From Actinopolyspora halophila DSM 43834 (GTDB lineage Bacteria > Actinomycetota > Actinomycetes > Mycobacteriales > Pseudonocardiaceae): a DNA stretch of 64,000 nucleotides. Below, piece by piece: positions 26,263-34,384 of this stretch. How positions within the stretch are numbered: the first letter of the stretch is position 1; each line of letters opens with the position of its first letter. Location of the stretch: positions 3,761,276-3,825,275 of the forward strand of contig NZ_AQUI01000002.1 of assembly GCF_000371785.1 (NCBI RefSeq), given 5' to 3'. A model generated the notes under the pieces. It saw only the letters and a program-made list of their open reading frames with translations. It made no database searches and had not been told where the DNA came from. Made by a program: the position numbers and the translations under genes.

Positions 26263-27545
26263 TGCTGTGACCTCTCGGCGTCGTCGTTGTGGTCCTGCTG
26301 GTTCTTCCTGGCTTCGTCCTCGCCCTCGGCGAAAGCACCCAGGTCAGCCAGCAATTGCTCATGGCTCTCGCGCATGTCCACACCACTGTCCTTAGTGGAT
26401 GGAGTGGGGGCATCGTGCCGGGCGGCCGACGATCCCTTCAGGCTCTGCGAAACTCTGCGCGGCAATCCGTTCACGGTAGTGGACGGCTCCGTTCCCGGTT
26501 GTTGAGCAGCAGCCTGCTCCTCGGACGGCCACACGGGTTCGGCCGACATCGACGAGGCGACCGCTCGCTTGTTCACCTCACTCGGAGACACTCCGGAGCT
26601 CTGCTGCCCGGAGGGTTCCGAAGGACTTGTGCCCACGTCCCGGGCACTGCCCACCGGGTCCTGAAGTTCTTTCTCCCGCACGGACCTGCGTGCCGGACCA
26701 CGTCCTTCCGGCAAGGACTCCTCGTGAACCAGAGTGGACGGTAGCAGCACCGAAGCCGTGGTCCCGTGCGGAGCGCGACGGGACAACCACACCCGGATGC
26801 CGTGCCTACCGGACAGGCGCCGCACCACGGCCAGCCCCATGTGGCGCACCGCGTCCCGGTCGAGCACCGGTGCGCTCGCCAGTCGCTCGTTGAGCGCCGA
26901 GAGCCTGGCCGCGGGCAGGCCGATCCCGGAGTCCTCGACCCGCACCATTATGCTGCCTTGCTCGGTCAGGTGAGCACTGATGGTCACCGCGGAGTTCGGC
27001 GGGGAATGCGTTGTCGCATTGTCCAACAGCTCCGCCAACAACCTGCTGATGTCGTCGGCGGCCAGTCCCACTATGCCGAGTTCGGTCACCTTGCCGAGCT
27101 CCACTCGACTGTAGTGCTCGATGGCCGACATCCCGGCACGGATGACGTCGACCAGTGAAGCGGATTCCGGACGTGTTCCCCCCGCGTCCCTGCCGGCCAG
27201 GACCCGCAGGTTCTCCCCGTTGCGACGCAACCGCGTCGCCAGGTGGTCGAGCCGGTAGAGCCGGTCCAGCGATTCCGGGTCGTCCTCTTCGGACTCCATT
27301 TGCTCGAGCTGCTCGAGCAGCGAGTCCACGAGATTCAGGTCACGCAGGGCCACACTGGAACAGACCCCGGCCAGCACATCCTGCGCCCCGGGCTCACGTG
27401 GGGAAACGGGTCCGATGATCTGCGCTACGGTCTCACGGGAACGCTGCAACAGCTGCTTGGTCGAACCCTCCAGCCGTTGTCTGGCCGCCCCGCCGCGCAA
27501 CGACTTGCGCGAACGTTCGAGCATCTCCCATACCCGACTCACCAT
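26259..27545 (-). CDS. Conservon histidine-kinase-like ATPase (CvnA), soluble form
   Basis: A 428-residue protein. The DHp-like segment (LDHLATRLRRNGENLRVLAG, about residue 98) precedes the HATPase domain with N-box LLAELLDNATTHSPP and G-box VEDSGIGLPAARL, followed by MGLAVVRRLSGRHGI. Residues from about 280 to the end are a disordered Ser/Pro/Glu/Gln-rich tail. Typical CvnA proteins begin with membrane helices and a nitrate-sensing-like extracellular domain; here there is none, so it is predicted cytosolic. The ATG at 27545 is preferred over a TTG four codons upstream. It leads the cvnA-B-C-D-monooxygenase operon. Confidence 0.88.
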   Translation of the reverse strand: MVSRVWEMLERSRKSLRGGAARQRLEGSTKQLLQRSRETVAQIIGPVSPREPGAQDVLAGVCSSVALRDLNLVDSLLEQLEQMESEEDDPESLDRLYRLDHLATRLRRNGENLRVLAGRDAGGTRPESASLVDVIRAGMSAIEHYSRVELGKVTELGIVGLAADDISRLLAELLDNATTHSPPNSAVTISAHLTEQGSIMVRVEDSGIGLPAARLSALNERLASAPVLDRDAVRHMGLAVVRRLSGRHGIRVWLSRRAPHGTTASVLLPSTLVHEESLPEGRGPARRSVREKELQDPVGSARDVGTSPSEPSGQQSSGVSPSEVNKRAVASSMSAEPVWPSEEQAAAQQPGTEPSTTVNGLPRRVSQSLKGSSAARHDAPTPSTKDSGVDMRESHEQLLADLGAFAEGEDEARKNQQDHNDDAERSQQ

Positions 27546-28283
27546 CCCACCTCGCAACCAAAGCGCGTATCACCGATCCGGGCTTCGTGCGGACTCATGC
27601 CACGAGATCCAATCAGACCGATCACGGGAAGTCTACGATGCCCCTGCCTCGAACATGAATGGTGATTGACGAACGAATGATTCGTTTCCGCGGAGTTCAC
27701 CGCGCCCGAGGACATCGCCGTGTGTCGGCATCAATTCGTTCGCCCGGACATTAATGCAACACATTCGTCCGAATCAAGAGCGGAAGCGCTCCACCTCAGG
27801 ACGAAAAATCACCGTATGTACACAACTGCTGCAAAGGTGCGGCAACAGGACGCCAATTTCGACACGTTGCGTAACAGTCGGTTTTGGCGACGGACCCCCG
27901 CGAACGATCGAAAACACTCGAACACGACGAGGTGGATGCATCATTCCCGGCAAGCACGGGAAACAGCGCCCCGGGACGAAGGGCGTCCCGACCCGACGAG
28001 CAATTCGACCCGCGCGTCGGCGGGGCGAATACCCTGCTCGGTGACGCTTTCTGGCGTGTTGTGCCAACCGGCGTGGTGTTCTCGGCGCGGGCAGCGCCGA
28101 GAACGACCCACTGCGCGACCGGACCGACGGTGGATTCTCCGCGCCGTGCTCTCCGGAGGAGCCGACATCGTGTAGGTGGGTGCCCGATGTCGGGTCTCGG
28201 CGGGACGAGATCCCGCTGCAGGTTCCAGCCCCCGCGCCCTCAGGGGCGACCAGAAGGTCTCGCCCGGTCGGACGGAACCGCGG
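27546..28283. other. 738-base intergenic region upstream of the conservon
   Basis: The segment 27650-27900 is much richer in A/T than its surroundings and should contain the conservon promoter. A perfect 11-bp stem, GTTCTCGGCGC (28078-28088) with GCGCCGAGAAC (28094-28104), lies downstream of mshC on its strand and may end that transcript. Repeat copy D follows at 28150-28232. No coding frame is convincing. Confidence 0.55.
28150..28232 (-). repeat. Intergenic palindromic repeat family, copy D
   Basis: Arms CCGACATCG (28162-28170) and CGATGTCGG (28185-28193) flank a TGTAGGTG loop. The same layout with ACCTACACGA appears in copy C at 44.4 kb, and a GGAACCT block on the minus strand is shared with copies B and C. 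It lies just past the mshC stop. Confidence 0.65.
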
Positions 28284-29525
28284 TTACAAAGCCACACCCA
28301 GCAACGCGTCCACCGCGTTCCGGACCACCGAGGGCGCACCTTCCGCGGAGGACGCGTCCTCGCCGAGAGCCCGGTCGACCCACTCGTCGACGGCACGCAG
28401 TGCCCCCTCCGCGTCCAGATCGTCGCTGAGGCGCTCCCGCACGCGGTCCAGGGTCTCCGCCGGATCCGGTCCCCGTTCGAGGGAGACGGCCTGGCGCCAG
28501 CGTGCCAACCTGGCGGCCCCGCTGGTGAGCAGATCGGCGTTCCAGGAACGGTTCTCCCGGTAATGGCCGCTCAGCAGGGCCAGCCTGATAGCCATCGGGT
28601 CGACCCGGTCCCCGCGCAGCCGGGAGACGAACACCAGGTTGCCCTCGGACTTGGACATCTTCTGCCCGTCCAGCCCGACCATTCCGGCATGGGAGTAGTG
28701 CTGTGCGAACGGATGCTGCTCCGTCAGCGCCTCGGCGTGGGCCGCGCTGAACTCGTGGTGCGGAAAAGCCAGATCGGATCCGCCACCCTGCAGGTCGAAG
28801 CCGATGCCCAGTCTGTTGAGCGCGATCACCGAGCACTCCAGGTGCCATCCCGGTCTGCCCGCCCTGAGCTCCTCCGAGTCCCAGGAGGGCTCGTTCGGCC
28901 GTGCCATCCGCCACAGCAGCGCGTCCAGCGGGTGCTTCTTGCCCGGCCGGTCCGGGTCGCCACCCCGCTCGGGGAACACCTCGGCCATCTCGTCCGCGCT
29001 GTACCGCGACTCGTATCCGAGCCGACCCGTGGCATCGTGCCGGAAATAGACGTCCGGGTACTCGTCGTCGACCCGGTAGGCCGCGCCCGAGGCGAGCAGC
29101 TCGGTCACGGCCTGTTCGATCTCCGGTATCGATTCGACCGCACCGACGAAGTCCCGCGGCGGAAGCACCCGCAGCGCGGCCATGTCCTCCCGGAACAGGG
29201 CGGTCTCACGCATCCCGAGCACGATCCAGTCCTCGTTGTCGTGCTCGGCGCGTTCCAGCAGCGGGTCGTCGATATCTGTGACGTTCTGCACGTAGTGCAC
29301 GTCGTGACCGCTGTCCAGCCACATGCGGTGCACCAGGTCGTAAGCGATGTACGTGGCCGCGTGCCCCAGGTGCGTGGCGTCGTAGGGGGTTATACCGCAC
29401 ACGTACATCCCCACCCGTGGTCCCGCACCGACCGGTCTGGTCTCACCGGTCGCGGTGTCGAACAAACGTAACGGGTGAGCCCTGCCGGGCAGGCTGGGAA
29501 CGGAAACCGAGGACCAGGGTTGCAT
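28284..29525 (-). CDS. mshC: Cysteine:1-D-myo-inosityl 2-amino-2-deoxy-alpha-D-glucopyranoside ligase MshC
   Basis: This enzyme performs the ATP-dependent ligation of cysteine to GlcN-inositol in mycothiol synthesis. The 413-residue protein derives from cysteinyl-tRNA synthetase. It has [19 protein letters not shown] (zinc cysteine and HIGH-like motif), [27 protein letters not shown] and [13 protein letters not shown] (zinc site), and [15 protein letters not shown] (KMSKS). The ATG at 29525 begins MQPWSSV, the canonical MshC start. It marks the organism as a mycothiol producer. Its position between the PAC2/mpa region and SCO1664/DUF3090 genes matches the mycobacterial order. Confidence 0.97.
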   Translation of the reverse strand: MQPWSSVSVPSLPGRAHPLRLFDTATGETRPVGAGPRVGMYVCGITPYDATHLGHAATYIAYDLVHRMWLDSGHDVHYVQNVTDIDDPLLERAEHDNEDWIVLGMRETALFREDMAALRVLPPRDFVGAVESIPEIEQAVTELLASGAAYRVDDEYPDVYFRHDATGRLGYESRYSADEMAEVFPERGGDPDRPGKKHPLDALLWRMARPNEPSWDSEELRAGRPGWHLECSVIALNRLGIGFDLQGGGSDLAFPHHEFSAAHAEALTEQHPFAQHYSHAGMVGLDGQKMSKSEGNLVFVSRLRGDRVDPMAIRLALLSGHYRENRSWNADLLTSGAARLARWRQAVSLERGPDPAETLDRVRERLSDDLDAEGALRAVDEWVDRALGEDASSAEGAPSVVRNAVDALLGVAL

Positions 29526-29637
29526 GCGTCCGACCCTAGCCGTTGTGCAACGACGAGCCGTCGCGGGCCACGAATGCGAGCTCCTCCCGCCCACCCCGCG
29601 CCACTCCGTCCGAGCGGCTCTTACCGACCGCGAAAGC

Positions 29638-30576
29638 TCACCGGGGCAGGACCCGCGTCTCGCCCACGGCCAGGTCCCACAGCAGTTCCCCGCTCCCTCC
29701 CTCTGCGAACCACGCTCCGCGCAGCCGCTCCAACGGCTGGAGAACGGGCTCCCCCGTCAGGGGGAAGGTGCCCCAGTGCATCCCGGCCAGCCGGACCGCC
29801 CCGGTGTCCGCGGCAGCGGCCACGGCATCCTCCGGGGTCAGGTGCACCGAGCGCATCATCCACGGAGGGTGGTACGCGCCTATGGGCAACATCGCCAGCT
29901 CGATGTTCGGGAACCTGCGTCCGATCTCCGCGAAGAACGGCCCGTAGCCGGTGTCCCCCGCGTGGTACAGGCTCCGACCGTCCGGAACCGTGACGATCCA
30001 ACCACCCCACAGACTCCGGCAGAAGTCCCACACCCCGCGTCTGCTCCAGTGCCGAGCCGGAACGAAGTCGAAGCGGAGCGGACCGAGCGTGGTGGAACCC
30101 CACCAGTCGAGCTCCCGGACGTCGGTGAATCCACGCCGGGTGAACCAGTCCCCCGTACCCAGCGGAACGAGCACGGGGGTGCTCCGGGGAAACCGGGTCA
30201 GCGTCGCCGCGTCCAGATGGTCGTAGTGGTTGTGGCTGATCAGCACCGCGTCCACGGGGAACAGTTCCTCGAAGGCGAGCCCCGGCGGGCTCGTCCTGGG
30301 CGGCACCCCCGGAATGAGCGTGGACCACACCGGGTCGGTGACCACCCGGCACCCCGCGGCCCGCAGCAGGAAGGTGGCGTGCCCGATCCAGGTCACGGCG
30401 ACGTCGTGCGGTTCGACCCCGGGCAACGGTCCACCGTGCAGCGGGACGAGCCTGCGATCCAGCACCGTTGCCCGCGACTTCTCCTTCCACATGAAACGCA
30501 GCACGTCACGCACATTCGGCAGGGGACCGTCCAACCGATCCGCGAAGGAACGACGACGCTGGAACCGGATCACCAT
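29638..30576 (-). CDS. MBL-fold metallohydrolase (RomA/NAPE-PLD-like)
   Basis: A 312-residue metallo-beta-lactamase-fold enzyme. [15 protein letters not shown] and DPVWS open the fold, HNHYDHLD is the HxHxDH dimetal motif, and later ligands lie in [24 protein letters not shown] and [10 protein letters not shown]. These match the outer-membrane RomA and NAPE-PLD group acting on phosphodiesters of lipids. The ATG at 30576 follows GGAGGCGGCCAC; the open frame upstream overlaps the next gene. Basic residues at the N-terminus ([10 protein letters not shown]) could favour membrane contact. Substrate unknown. Confidence 0.88.
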   Translation of the reverse strand: MVIRFQRRRSFADRLDGPLPNVRDVLRFMWKEKSRATVLDRRLVPLHGGPLPGVEPHDVAVTWIGHATFLLRAAGCRVVTDPVWSTLIPGVPPRTSPPGLAFEELFPVDAVLISHNHYDHLDAATLTRFPRSTPVLVPLGTGDWFTRRGFTDVRELDWWGSTTLGPLRFDFVPARHWSRRGVWDFCRSLWGGWIVTVPDGRSLYHAGDTGYGPFFAEIGRRFPNIELAMLPIGAYHPPWMMRSVHLTPEDAVAAAADTGAVRLAGMHWGTFPLTGEPVLQPLERLRGAWFAEGGSGELLWDLAVGETRVLPR

Positions 30577-30751
30577 GTGGCCGCCTCCGAACTGCCCGGG
30601 AAACCGGAACACGGTTACGGCGTGCAGGACACGAGACTGCCACGCATCGGCCCGCTTCAGTAGCGTGCCGTCGAGTGAGAACGCACCGCGGCGTCCGGAA
30701 GAGTTCGAGTTCCCCGCGGGGTCTGCGAGAGACCGGGCCGCCGGACCTCGA

Positions 30752-31549
30752 TCAAAAGGGAGGCCAGGGAATGGCCGGCCACTCACCGGACGGCGCGGGC
30801 AGTGCGCCCTGCCGCAGCAACCGGTCGATCCTGTCGGCCACCGCCTGGATCTCCTTGGGGGTTATGTACTCGGCCAGCCCGGCGGCGAACGATCCGTCCA
30901 ACCTCGTACGCAACCGCGTGAGCCGCTCCACCGAGGATTCGTCCAACTCACGTCCCAGCCAGCCCCACAACACCGTGCGCAGCTTGTCGTCCGCGTTGAG
31001 ACTCACTCCGTGGTCGATGCCGAACACCTCGCCCCGTGGGGTGCGGAGCACGTGCCCGCCCTTGCGGTCGGCGTTGTTGAGCACCACGTCGAGAACGGCC
31101 AACCGGCGCAGCTCCGCGTGATCGGCGTGGGCCAGCACCAGCGGGGCACCCAGCTCGTCCTGGGCGTGCAGCACGGTCAGCCAGTCGTGGGGGACGTCCT
31201 CCGGGGAGAGCACGTCCACGAGCCCGGATTCCTCCTGCTCGGTGTTGACCCAGAGCTGCAGCATGCCGGCTCCGTAGGGACCGTCGACGCGCCAGATCGT
31301 CGGGGGAACCAGGTTCCACCCGATCTCCTCGGAAAGCAGGTAAGCGGCGACCTCACGCCCGGCCAGCGTGCCGTCCGGGAAGTCCCACAACGGTCGCTCG
31401 CCGCGCACGGGCTTGTAAACGCAGTCCGCGCTCAGTCCGTCGTGCTCGACGGAGCAGAGCAGAGTCGCGTTGGATGCCTCGACCAGTCGCCCCCGAACCT
31501 CGATCCGCCCGTTGATCAGCAACTCGGCGGCGACATCGTCGGAGAGCAC
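30752..31549 (-). CDS. SCO1664 family protein (kinase-like fold)
   Basis: A 265-residue member of the SCO1664 family. VYKPVRGERPLWDFP holds the conserved lysine, and LDVVLNNADRKGGHVL with VFGIDHGVSLN resemble the catalytic and metal-binding loops of phosphatidylinositol-kinase-like (HipA/PI3K-related) proteins. It always neighbours a DUF3090 gene in actinobacteria, as here (6 bases apart). No biochemical function is established. In many relatives a histidine phosphatase precedes the pair; here it is absent. Confidence 0.9.
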   Translation of the reverse strand: MLSDDVAAELLINGRIEVRGRLVEASNATLLCSVEHDGLSADCVYKPVRGERPLWDFPDGTLAGREVAAYLLSEEIGWNLVPPTIWRVDGPYGAGMLQLWVNTEQEESGLVDVLSPEDVPHDWLTVLHAQDELGAPLVLAHADHAELRRLAVLDVVLNNADRKGGHVLRTPRGEVFGIDHGVSLNADDKLRTVLWGWLGRELDESSVERLTRLRTRLDGSFAAGLAEYITPKEIQAVADRIDRLLRQGALPAPSGEWPAIPWPPF

Positions 31550-31555
31550 GGTCGA

Positions 31556-32122
31556 CTACTCCTCCTCGGAACGTCGATAACCGTTCTGTCTCGGGCAGAT
31601 GTGACCGTTCGGGTCGAGCGGCTCCGAACACAACGGGCACGGCTTACGTCCGGCTTCGATCACTCGCTGGGCACGTTCCGCGAAGGCACGAGCGTGCGCG
31701 GCGCTGAGGAACACCCGAACGGCATCGGGCCCCTCCTCGGTGTCGTCGAGCACCACCGACTCGTCCACCTCTTCCTCGGTGACGGCCAGCAACTCCACCA
31801 CCACCGCTTCGGTCTCCGCGTCCCAGCCGAGCCCCATGGTGCCGACCCGGAACTCCTCCTCCACGGGGACTTCGAGCGGCCCGGAGTCGACGAGCTCGTC
31901 CGGTGGTTCGGTGGGCAGCTCGGTGTCGAACCGGCGCTGCACCTCTTCCAGCAGCGCATCGATGCGTTCGGTCAGCACCGAGACCTGCTGCTTCTCCAGC
32001 TGAACGCTCACTGTCCGCAAGTCCTCGGTGGCCTGCAGATAGAAAGTGCGCTCGCCGGGCTCTCCGACCGTTCCGACGATGAAACGATCGGGCTGACGGA
32101 ATACGTGGATGACACGAGCCAT
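31556..32122 (-). CDS. DUF3090 family protein with zinc-ribbon-like C-terminus
   Basis: A 188-residue protein of the DUF3090 family (MARVIHVFRQPDRFIVGTVGEPGERTF start, edited here to its first words: MARVIHVF). Residues 20-125 form a beta-rich domain with ERTFYLQATEDLRTVSV. AARAFAERA-like helix follows, and the end carries two cysteine pairs, CPLCSEPLDPNGHICP, a likely zinc ribbon. It forms a conserved two-gene unit with the SCO1664-family gene. Function unknown. Confidence 0.9.
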   Translation of the reverse strand: MARVIHVFRQPDRFIVGTVGEPGERTFYLQATEDLRTVSVQLEKQQVSVLTERIDALLEEVQRRFDTELPTEPPDELVDSGPLEVPVEEEFRVGTMGLGWDAETEAVVVELLAVTEEEVDESVVLDDTEEGPDAVRVFLSAAHARAFAERAQRVIEAGRKPCPLCSEPLDPNGHICPRQNGYRRSEEE

Positions 32123-32254
32123 GACACCCTCGACACTAAGTCACCATCGCTCGGATCATGCAGCCCCGCCCCCATGATGCTCGGCGAAATCTTGCCTGGT
32201 AAGGAACTTCTCGAACAGGGGAGTCCGGCCCCACCGGGGATTTCGAGCTCGCGC

Positions 32255-32285
32255 GCGGCGTGTTCGCCTCCGGCGAACACGCCGC
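32255..32285. other. Perfect 14-bp hairpin in a divergent promoter region
   Basis: GCGGCGTGTTCGCC (32255-32268) pairs with GGCGAACACGCCGC (32272-32285) around a 3-base loop. It lies between the divergent DUF3090 and LD-carboxypeptidase starts, 97 bases before the latter. It could be an attenuator in the carboxypeptidase leader or an operator. No U-tract follows on either strand. Confidence 0.6.
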
Positions 32286-32381
32286 TCCGAAGCGGATCGG
32301 AGTCACCACCGGTAACCAGAATTGACCAAAAGTGTTCACCCGGCTTCCGCCACTCCCCGTCCCCTTCTCGACGCGGCCATC

Positions 32382-33329
32382 ATGGAGCACATGTCGATCA
32401 GCACATCGGAGAACACCCGCCCACGCGGACTCCGCCCGGGGGACACGGTCGCCGTGGTGGCTCCGGCCGGACCCGTGCCCGCCGAACAGCTGCGGGCCGG
32501 GGTGGCCGAACTCGAATCCTGGGGGTTGCGGGTCCTGCTCGGCGAGCACGTCCTGGACCGCCACCCCCGGCTGGACTACCTGGCCGGGTTGGATCGGGAC
32601 CGCGCCGCCGACCTGCGCTGGGCGTGGTGCCATCCGGAGGTCTCCGCCGTTCTCTGCGCACGCGGTGGTTACGGAACGATGCGGATGCTCGACGAGCTCG
32701 ACCGGGGGGCCCTCCTCCGAGCACCGCGGAAACTGCTGGTCGGTTCCAGCGACATGACGGCGCTGCACGAAGCCCTCGCCCGCGAACTCGACGTGGTCAC
32801 CCTGTTCGGGCCGATGGTCGCCACCTCCGCGTTCACGGAGGACGCCACCGCGCGGGGGCTGCTGCGCGGGATCCTGCTCGAACCGCAGGAGTCGCTGTCC
32901 CTGCGCGGCACCGGAGCGGAACCGCTGCGCGGCGGCCGGGCCACGGGAGTGCTCCACGGGGGCAACCTCAGCGTGCTCGCCGGAACCCTCGGTTCCGCCG
33001 CACCTCCCCGACGACCGACCCCGGGGATAGCGCTGTTGGAGGACGTAACCGAAGAGCCCTACCAACTCGACCGCTACCTCACCCAGCTGCGTCGGGCGGG
33101 CTGGTTCGATCACGTGACCGGTGTGGCGCTCGGCTCCTGGCGCGAGTGCGGCTCACTCGAACGCGTCCGGACGACGATGTCGGACCTCCTCGGTGACCTG
33201 GGGGTTCCCGTGGCCTGGGAGCTGGGGTTCGGACACCGGCACGGTCAGCTCAGCGTTCCGCTCGGGGTCACCGCCGAACTGGACGCCGACGCCTGCGAAC
33301 TCACCCTCGCCGACCCGCCCCTGTGCTGA
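32382..33329 (+). CDS. Peptidase S66 family LD-carboxypeptidase
   Basis: A 315-residue cytoplasmic serine peptidase that trims the terminal D-Ala from murein tetrapeptides. LRPGDTVAVVAPAGPV starts the fold, CARGGYGTMRML is conserved, the nucleophile serine lies in LVGSSDMTALH, the glutamate in LLEDVTEEPYQLDRYL, and the histidine in ELGFGHRHGQLSVPLG. I used the ATG at 32382; an ATG three codons later (32391) is nearly as likely. The neighbouring peptide transporter and M55 D-aminopeptidase support a role in cell-wall peptide recycling, as in the Bacillus dpp-ykf cluster. Confidence 0.9.
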   Translation: MEHMSISTSENTRPRGLRPGDTVAVVAPAGPVPAEQLRAGVAELESWGLRVLLGEHVLDRHPRLDYLAGLDRDRAADLRWAWCHPEVSAVLCARGGYGTMRMLDELDRGALLRAPRKLLVGSSDMTALHEALARELDVVTLFGPMVATSAFTEDATARGLLRGILLEPQESLSLRGTGAEPLRGGRATGVLHGGNLSVLAGTLGSAAPPRRPTPGIALLEDVTEEPYQLDRYLTQLRRAGWFDHVTGVALGSWRECGSLERVRTTMSDLLGDLGVPVAWELGFGHRHGQLSVPLGVTAELDADACELTLADPPLC

Positions 33330-33472
33330 GCCGCTGCCCGAGGACCCGCCCGGAGCAGCGACCGGCCCGGCAGCGCCGAGACGAGCCCCGGACGGGAAAC
33401 CTCGATCAGGCGTCGAACTCGTCCCACCGGGTGGCCCTTCCGGGGCGACCGTGAAACGATCCGGCACCGAGA

Positions 33473-34105
33473 ATGCGCGTACGTCCGATCACCCACGAAG
33501 CGCTGGTCTCCGAACTGGCCGACCGGCTGCTGCACGTAACCGGCCCGCTCGGCTCCCGGGTCGCGCTCGACGGCCATCCGCTGACCGGCACGCGCGAGCT
33601 CGCGGACTCGCTGGTGGAGGAGCTACGCACCCGGGGGCGCCGCGCGGTGCGCGTCAGCACCCGGGACTACCTGCGTCCCGCCTCGCTGCGCTTGGAACGG
33701 GGGCGCACCGATCCCGAGGTCTTCCTGCACGACTGGTTCGACTTCGAGGGACTGTCCAGGGAGGTGCTCGCCCCGCTCGCGACCGGCGGTGACGGCCGCG
33801 TGCTCACCGCGCTCTGGGACCCGGAAAGCGACCGGTCACCCCGCGAACCCCGCACCGAGGTGGGCGAGAACGGCACGGTACTGGTCGAGGGGCCGTTTCT
33901 GCTGGGAAAAGGGCTCGACTTCGACTTCGCCGTCCACCTGTGGATGTCCGAGAAGGTGTTGCGGCGAAAGGTGCCCACCGAGCACGCGTGGCAGCTTCCG
34001 GCCTTCTCCGAGTACGCGCACGAGGTTCGCCCCGAGAGGACGGCCGATCGGCTGATCCGGGCGGATCGGCCGCAGCGCCCCGCCGTCGTGGACGCGCTGG
34101 AGTGA
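33473..34105 (+). CDS. Uridine-kinase-like protein without a recognisable P-loop
   Basis: A 210-residue protein aligned with the actinobacterial uridine kinase-like family: RVALDGHPLTGTRELADSL at the nucleotide-binding position, STRDYLRPASLRLERG, then DPEVFLHDWFDFEGL, VLVEGPFLLGKGLDFDFAVHLWMS, and a basic end. The canonical Walker A (GxxGxGKT) is replaced by GHPLTGTR, with no lysine-threonine. ATP-dependent kinase activity is therefore doubtful, though the rest of the fold looks preserved. The ATG at 33473 is 143 bases after the LD-carboxypeptidase stop. Confidence 0.75.
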   Translation: MRVRPITHEALVSELADRLLHVTGPLGSRVALDGHPLTGTRELADSLVEELRTRGRRAVRVSTRDYLRPASLRLERGRTDPEVFLHDWFDFEGLSREVLAPLATGGDGRVLTALWDPESDRSPREPRTEVGENGTVLVEGPFLLGKGLDFDFAVHLWMSEKVLRRKVPTEHAWQLPAFSEYAHEVRPERTADRLIRADRPQRPAVVDALE

Positions 34106-34384
34106 GTTTCCGCGTAGCGGTGCGGCTTGCTCGGGTGGTTGGTCGGCCGTCACGTGAGTCGGCGCCTTGCCAGCGTTGGGCCGCTGGTGAGTAGCCACCT
34201 ACGCGGCGAGCGGCCCGGCCTTGCGATGCATCCGACTCACGCACCGGATCTCCTCGTCCTGCGCAGGCTCAGAGCACCTGCGTCCGAGTGGAGGGTTTTC
34301 CGGGGACTCGGCTAACGTGGGTGGCTTCGTGGCGGAACCTCGGTCGGCGCCCGGCTGCGGGTGCCCCGACATCGGGGAGGCACC
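34106..34384 (+). repeat. Intergenic palindromic repeat family, copy B (longest)
   Basis: The perfect arms CGTGAGTCGG (34153-34162) and CCGACTCACG (34232-34241) match copy A. The 28-base block 34331-34358 is identical, in the opposite orientation, to copy C (44475-44502). CCCGACATCGGGG follows at 34365. It fills the whole gap between the kinase-like gene and the convergent ABC transporter operon. No coding frame is supported. Confidence 0.8.

Noticed and set aside
27720-28175. Plus-strand frame in the region upstream of the conservon
   Set aside because: AT-rich first half with rare codons, no ribosome binding site and no family resemblance; fits a promoter region better.
30230-33196. Very long (988-codon) frame spanning several genes
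   Set aside because: It runs antisense to the MBL, SCO1664 and DUF3090 genes and out of frame over the LD-carboxypeptidase, all of which have clear family motifs.
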